From contig NZ_LGED01000027.1 of NCBI RefSeq assembly GCF_001280085.1, positions 1 through 9,974 of the forward strand: a stretch of 9,974 nt of DNA, written 5' to 3'. The DNA is from Saccharothrix sp. NRRL B-16348 (GTDB taxonomy: Bacteria > Actinomycetota > Actinomycetes > Mycobacteriales > Pseudonocardiaceae). A program made the position numbers and the translations under genes. The notes under the pieces are model-generated. The model worked only from the letters and a program-made list of their open reading frames with translations, did not search any database and was not told the origin of the DNA. Positions 6,435-9,974 of the stretch are shown piece after piece; the stretch's first letter is position 1; the number at the start of each line of letters is the position of its first letter.

Positions 6435-7406
6435 GTGACGCGCGACGAGCCGATCGTGGTGGAGCTGCCCGCCGCCGACTTCCGGACCGTGACCGGCCAA
6501 CTGGCGGTGCTGCGCCACGCCGACGAGCTGGCGGCGGGGCCGTCGAGAGACGGGTGGCACGCGGCGCAAGGGCTGGCCGGGTACGTTCTGGCCTGGACTT
6601 GGATTGCCATCGCCGAGCCGGTGCTGGACCGCTTGGGGGAGGTCGACCGGCTGTGGTGGTGCCCGGTGGGCGTCGTCGGGGCGCTGCCCCTGCACGCCGC
6701 CGGCCTCGGCCGGGGAAGCGGTCGTTCGGTGCTCGACCGCGCGGTCACCTCGTACACGCCGACCATCCGGGCGCTGGCGCGGTCGCGGACCACGCCTGAG
6801 GCGCCCGCCGGGTCGCTTCTGGTCGTCGCCGCGCCGGAAGCTACTGGTGCCGCCCTGCCGGCCGTGCGGCGAGAGGTGGCCCGCATCGCCGCCAAGGTGC
6901 CGGGTGCCACCGTTCTGGACGCCGACGCCACCCGCGACCAGGTGCTCGAACAGTTGCCGCACCACCGCTTCGCGCACTTTGCCTGCCACGGTGTCGCGGA
7001 CGCGGCGCGCCCCGCGGAGAGCAGGCTCCTGCTCGCCGACCACCGCACCCACCCCCTGACCGTCGAGGCGATCGCCCGCCTGCGCCTGACGGGGGCGGAG
7101 ATCGCCTACCTCTCCTCGTGCTCGACGGCGGAGACGTCCGCCCGGCACCGCGACGAGTTCACGCACCTGGCGGGTGCCCTGCAACTGGCCGGTTTCCGTG
7201 AGGTCGTCGGCACGCTTTGGCCGGTGGGGGACCGGCTCGCGGCGGACCTCGCCGAGCGGCTCTACGACCGTGTCGTCGTCGACGGCGCGGTCCGGACGAC
7301 CCGCGGGTCCACCGCGCGCGCCCTGCACCAGGCGGTCCGGGAACTCCGCGCCGCGCAACCGCACCGCCCGCTGGACTGGGCGCCCTACGCGCACTTCGGC
7401 CGGTAG
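6435..7406 (+). CDS. CHAT-domain caspase-like protease, split from the TPR part
   Basis: This 323-aa frame carries nearly all of a CHAT (caspase HetF-associated with TPRs) cysteine peptidase. The catalytic His is H185 in HFACHG and the catalytic Cys is C229 in YLSSCSTAE. Other family blocks are LWWCPVGVVGALPLHAAG (73-90), YTPTIRAL (107-114), LAGALQLAGFREVVGTLWPV near 240-265 and the terminal WAPYAHFG. Reading back from GTG 6435, the frame is open to 6414 and supplies the missing GLALIV strand. The GTG is therefore likely an internal codon rather than a native start, and no ribosome binding site precedes it. With the dyad and fold blocks intact, the domain itself shows no decay. Expected role: the protein-cleaving effector of the CATRA system, held off by the TPR region until triggered. 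TGA 6430-6432 followed by GTG two bases later would also allow coupled reinitiation. Confidence 0.8.
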   Translation: MTRDEPIVVELPAADFRTVTGQLAVLRHADELAAGPSRDGWHAAQGLAGYVLAWTWIAIAEPVLDRLGEVDRLWWCPVGVVGALPLHAAGLGRGSGRSVLDRAVTSYTPTIRALARSRTTPEAPAGSLLVVAAPEATGAALPAVRREVARIAAKVPGATVLDADATRDQVLEQLPHHRFAHFACHGVADAARPAESRLLLADHRTHPLTVEAIARLRLTGAEIAYLSSCSTAETSARHRDEFTHLAGALQLAGFREVVGTLWPVGDRLAADLAERLYDRVVVDGAVRTTRGSTARALHQAVRELRAAQPHRPLDWAPYAHFGR

Positions 7407-7621
7407 GCTCCGCCCTTGATCCAACCGGTTCAGTCCTGATCATGGTGCTGGTCGCAAGGACCTTGTTCCCTGCGCCGAAGATCTCTTCCGGCGATTCATC
7501 GGCGGCAGTGGTCGCCTGCTCAACATGGCCTGATGGCAGTTCCCCGCCACAGCTCGCTCGGCCGTGATTGAATCGAACCTTTGACCCGTTTCGCATTATT
7601 GAGCCGAGAGTGTTCGGTTGC

Positions 7622-7948
7622 CTACATGATGGCGTAGCGGACGTGTGGTGCCTGGAAGTAGCCGCGGACGATGTGCGGCTGGCGTTGGCGACGACGTAGG
7701 GAGCGGCGGGTCTCGTAGGCCAGGCGGTCGACGTTGTGCGCGCGGGAAACGTTGACGTTGCGCTTGAGATCGGCGTTGAGCAACTCGTCCGGGTTGAGCT
7801 CGGGGCTGTAGCCGGGCATCAGGTGCAGCTCGACCCGGTCGGTGTTGTCCCGTAGCCAGACGCGGACCGCCTTGCTGCGGTGCACCGGGTGCCGGTCGGC
7901 GACGACGTGCACCTTCCGACCCGCCTGACGCTGTGCCTGCCGAAAATG
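7622..7948 (-). pseudogene. IS630-family transposase, C-terminal fragment
   Basis: About 105 residues match the end of the DDE_3 domain of IS630-type transposases. VHVVADRHPVHRSKAV contains the second catalytic Asp. LHLMPGYSPELNPDELLNADLKRNV carries the final Glu in the PGYSPELNPDE motif. The end QPHIVRGYFQAPHVRYA is typical for the family. The frame stays open upstream through RQAQRQAGRK and then loses similarity near 7945, where it meets the end of the neighbouring element. The first catalytic Asp and the HTH region are missing, so it cannot be active. The 215 bp between the CHAT gene and this fragment (7407-7621) contain no gene I can support. Confidence 0.85.
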
Positions 7949-8718
7949 TCATCCGTGCTGGTCAGGCGGTGTGGTGGTACTCGATGAGGATGCCGCCCAG
8001 TCGTTGCCGTTGGCGGATGTCGAGGTGGGTGATGGCCGCTTGGTCGGTGGCTGGTGGTCGCAGTGGTCGGGCGTTGTCGATGCCTTGGTGGGGGCGGCGG
8101 TTGTTGTAGAACTGCTCGTACTGGCGTAGCGCGTGGAGTAGGTGCTGTTGGTTCCGGATGAGGGTGCGGTCGAAGAGTTCTCGGCGGCAGCTGCGGATCC
8201 AGCGTCCATGATCGCGTTCATCTGCGGGATGCGGACTCCGCTGAGAACGACCTGGATGCCCGCGTCGGCGAGGACGGCGTCGAACAGGGCAGGGTACTTG
8301 CCGTCGCGATCGCGGATGAAGAACCGTAGGGAGCTGCCCGCGTTTTCGAGGTCCATGACGAGGTTTCTGGCGGCTTGGGTGACCCAGGATGTGGTCGGGT
8401 GCGCGGTGGAGCCGAGCACGCGGACCCGGCGACTGGCGTGCTCAATGACCGCGAGCACGTACAGGCGGGTGCCGTTCAGGGTGGAAGCCTCGAAGAAGTC
8501 GCAGGCTAGGAATGCGTCGGCCTGTGAGCGAAGAAGGTTGACCAGGTCGTCCGGGTGCGCTCGGGTGCCGGGTCGATCCCGGCGTCCTGGAGGGTCTGCC
8601 ACACCGTGGATGCGGCGATCCTGATGCCGAGCACGAGGAGTTCGCCGTGGATGCGGCGGTAGCCCCAGGTGGGATTCTCTCGTGCCAGGCGCAGCACCAG
8701 GAGCCGGATCGAGCAGGA
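7949..8718 (-). pseudogene. IS481/IS3-like (rve) transposase with two frameshifts
   Basis: Three frames must be joined to recover the protein. The first (8748 to ~8535) gives VLRLARENPTWGYRRIHGEL and ASTVWQTLQDAGIDPAPERT, the HTH_21-like region. The second (~8535 to ~8206) gives ACDFFEAS (first catalytic Asp), YVLAVIEHASRRVRVLG and FFIRDRDGKYPALFDAVL (second Asp). The third (~8206 to TGA 7962-7964) gives ERWIRSCRRELFDRTLIRN (Glu), HQGIDNARPL and LGGILIEYHHTA. Each break is explained by one missing base, near 8531-8537 and near 8205. The far N-terminus is absent: similarity stops near 8710-8718, where an IS4 fragment begins. All three catalytic acids are still encoded, so decay is either recent or an assembly artefact. 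It is related to, but clearly different from, the remnant at 1283-1750 and lies in the same orientation. Confidence 0.8.
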
Positions 8719-8935
8719 AGTAGATCCCGACCCGCGAGGGCAGGTCACGCAGCCGCCGCTGGACCGTCCCGGTCTCCTCCAGGATCGCGTCGACGAGTTC
8801 GAATGGGGCCACCGGCGGCAGTTCCCCCAGGTGCCCGGGAGCGAACCGGCCCGCGGCCACGGTGACCGTGCGGGTGATGGCCGTCAGCGCAGGCGGCAGG
8901 ACACAATGAGAGGGCAACGGAGCTCCTTGGGACAA
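8716..8935 (-). pseudogene. IS4-family transposase, N-terminal fragment
   Basis: About 70 residues match the N-terminal domain of actinomycete IS4 transposases: GRFAPGHLGELPPVAPFELVD, ILEETGTVQRRLRDLPSR and VGIYFLL. Similarity ends abruptly after FLL, where relatives continue LAMCLFP, and the DNA passes into the rve transposase. The DDE core is therefore entirely missing. Two starts are possible: TTG at 8935, or TTG at 8917, which has AAGGAG 5 nt upstream and looks better. In one frame this piece runs on into the neighbouring element to give a chimeric 328-residue open frame that should not be annotated as one protein. Confidence 0.75.
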
Positions 8936-8978
8936 GCTGTCCTGGTCGACTGCGTGTACCGACGAGCTCCGTTGTCCT
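8911..8978 (-). promoter_or_regulatory. Inverted repeat covering the IS4 transposase ribosome binding site
   Basis: CAACGGAGCTC (8915-8925) and GAGCTCCGTTG (8964-8974) are perfect inverted copies. They extend to 15 bp (8911-8925/8964-8978) with one mismatch that would be a G-U pair in RNA. On the minus strand the 3' arm contains most of the AAGGAG site and the TTG start at 8917. A transcript entering from outside the element would fold over the start, as known for other IS4-family transposases such as those of IS10 and IS50. The role is inferred. Confidence 0.45.
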
Positions 8979-9469
8979 GCGTCGTGACTCCTGCAGCCCG
9001 GTCGCGTGACCAGCGAAAACGTTAACTACCCGGCCTTGGGTGAAGTACCGTGAAATCACTAGCGTGGGCCGCATGCGACCACACGGCGACCACTGACGCC
9101 ATCGCGGCAGGTCCGGGCTGCAGCACTTGTCGCCACGACAACATCACCGGACGTATCAGCAGCTGGGCCGGTGAGGTGCTCCACCGGGATCTGGTGAGGC
9201 AATGTCGTGAGGAAGGCTCGGACGCCAAGGCGGTCACGGCCGGGACTGCCGAGTTGGCGTTCCGAATCGTCACTTTGAGTATGCGAGTCGGAGCGACAAA
9301 ACCGGCCGTGCCGTGCTGATCGACAACAGTGTGGATTCAGGACCGTTTCGTGTGTGGTCTCCGCGGTCTTTGTCGCTTGCATGGATGAGGTTGTCGGCAG
9401 GCTCGACGTCGGCCTCAGCGACGTGCCCGGCCGGCAGGATCGGCACCAACGCCGTGCTTGAACGCTTGT
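8979..9469. other. Gap with no confidently coding gene
   Basis: Between the IS4 hairpin and the PARG-like gene I see only short open frames on both strands, none with a recognised domain. The left part probably contains the outer end of the IS4-type element, but I cannot identify its terminal repeat without the opposite end. The best small frame is listed separately. Confidence 0.4.
9050..9319 (+). CDS. Possible small hypothetical protein
   Basis: This is an 89-aa frame from GTG 9050. It has five cysteines, including a C-S-T-C pair (CSTCRH near residue 25), and a helical middle, SWAGEVLHRDLVRQCREEG. I do not recognise it. Upstream, GGGTGAAG lies about 4 nt before the GTG, a weak site. Codon usage is only moderately GC-rich at third positions, and the frame lies next to transposon debris. 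It may be a chance open frame or the remains of a gene. Confidence 0.25.
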   Translation: MKSLAWAACDHTATTDAIAAGPGCSTCRHDNITGRISSWAGEVLHRDLVRQCREEGSDAKAVTAGTAELAFRIVTLSMRVGATKPAVPC

Positions 9470-9974
9470 TCACCGATCGGACGGTGGGCTGACGAGCCGA
9501 TCTCCATGCCCGTTGTTGCTGAACGCATCGGCGAAAGCGGCGAGGACAGGGGTGTCCCGCGTCCGATCCAGCACGGCGAACACGACGTCGTCGAAGAACC
9601 GGTTGTCTCGCAACGACGCGCGGAACGCCGCCGCCACGACCGCCGGGTCGTTGCCGAACACCCCGCATCCCCAGGCGCCAAGGACCAGCCGCCGGTGTCC
9701 ATGCGCGGCGGCGACCCGTAGAACACGTGCCGCACGCCGCTGAAGGATCATGGGAACCGCGGCCGCGTGTTCGGGCTGACTGCGCAGGATCGCGCCGAAG
9801 TTGGGCGCGGCGGCGGTGAGGAACGAGACCCGGTAGGGCTCCGGCAGAAGCGTGCCTTTGTCGTCTCTGAACACCGCACGGACGGTGAGTAGATCACGCG
9901 ATCGCTGTAGGTGAGCTCGGGGTGCGCGCGGTGGTGGGCGTAGAAGTCGCTTGCCGCCAGCAGGCACGGGTACA
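9470..9974 (-). pseudogene. Microbial-type PARG (TIGR02452-like), frameshifted and cut by window edge
   Basis: This is the C-terminal part of a macrodomain-fold poly(ADP-ribose) glycohydrolase, which would remove ADP-ribose chains. From the window edge to ~9878 one frame reads DFYAHHRAHPELTYSDRVIYSPSV. From ~9876 the next frame continues VFRDDKGTLLPEPYRVSFLTAAAPN, RRAARVLRVAAAHGHR, LVLGAWGCGVFGNDPAVVAAAF and VVFAVLDRT before stopping at 9470. Relatives read YSP.VPVFRDD here, so a single base appears lost at 9875-9878. The N-terminal half with the catalytic GGG...QEE-type loop would lie beyond the right edge and cannot be judged. The last ~20 residues (NNGHGDRLVSPPSDR) are unusual and may be read-through. 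If the frameshift is a sequencing error, this is an ordinary gene. Confidence 0.75.

Noticed and set aside
7473..7493. Small imperfect hairpin CGCCGAAGA/TCTTCCGGCG after the CHAT gene
   Set aside because: The 2-nt loop and a bulge make it weak, and there is no T-run; not enough to call a terminator.
7159..7596. 145-aa minus-strand frame after the CHAT gene
   Set aside because: Two thirds is antisense to the CHAT C-terminus; the N-terminal part has no recognisable domain or ribosome binding site.
1..9974. CRISPR array
   Set aside because: No regularly spaced 25-40-bp repeats were seen; the repeated elements are TPR codon similarity and short direct repeats.

Overview
This is a GC-rich (roughly 70%) actinomycete window. 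Strong G/C bias at third codon positions, GTG/TTG starts and best matches remembered from Streptomyces/Pseudonocardiales-type families all point there; I cannot name the genus. It looks like an accessory region: one compact defence-like gene cluster sits among transposase remnants, with a probable integration scar at the left end.

Left end (1-~1000): a short region with a 12-bp hairpin (38-65), a pair of 10-bp direct repeats (214-243), and the 3' half of a tRNA-Val(CAC) (about 312-353) without its 5' half. A 17-bp-stem hairpin (371-410) follows it. A lone tRNA 3' fragment is the usual right-hand scar of a tRNA-integrating element, so an element probably lies to the left. From 411 to ~995 I see no convincing gene. 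Then come the C-terminal end of an IS5-family transposase (996-1208, +) and a damaged IS481/IS3-like (rve) transposase (1283-~1750, -).

Centre (1781-7406): a divergent three-gene system. On the minus strand a ~120-aa helical small protein (3294-3656) overlaps by 11 nt a 507-aa protein (1781-3304). That protein has an N-terminal CATRA-like region and a C-terminal class III nucleotidyl-cyclase-like domain. On the plus strand is a long TPR-repeat protein (3841-6432), followed in another frame by a CHAT (caspase-like) protease with an intact His/Cys dyad (6435-7406). Together these match the CATRA (caspase and TPR repeat-associated) class of predicted biological-conflict systems. In it, a sensor or regulator module is thought to control a TPR-CHAT protease effector. 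Here the TPR and CHAT parts, normally one polypeptide, are split by what looks like a single missing base at 6414-6432.

Right end (7622-9974): a graveyard of minus-strand transposase pieces. An IS630-family C-terminal fragment (7622-7948) is butted to an IS481/IS3-like rve transposase with two frameshifts (7949-~8718), which is joined to the N-terminus of an IS4-family transposase (to 8935). An inverted repeat (8911-8978) covers that gene's ribosome binding site. After a weakly coding gap, the window ends inside a frameshifted microbial-type poly(ADP-ribose) glycohydrolase (TIGR02452-like) gene (9470-9974, -).

At least five apparent -1 frameshifts occur in 10 kb. They may be real decay or assembly indels, and this matters most for whether the TPR-CHAT effector is functional.
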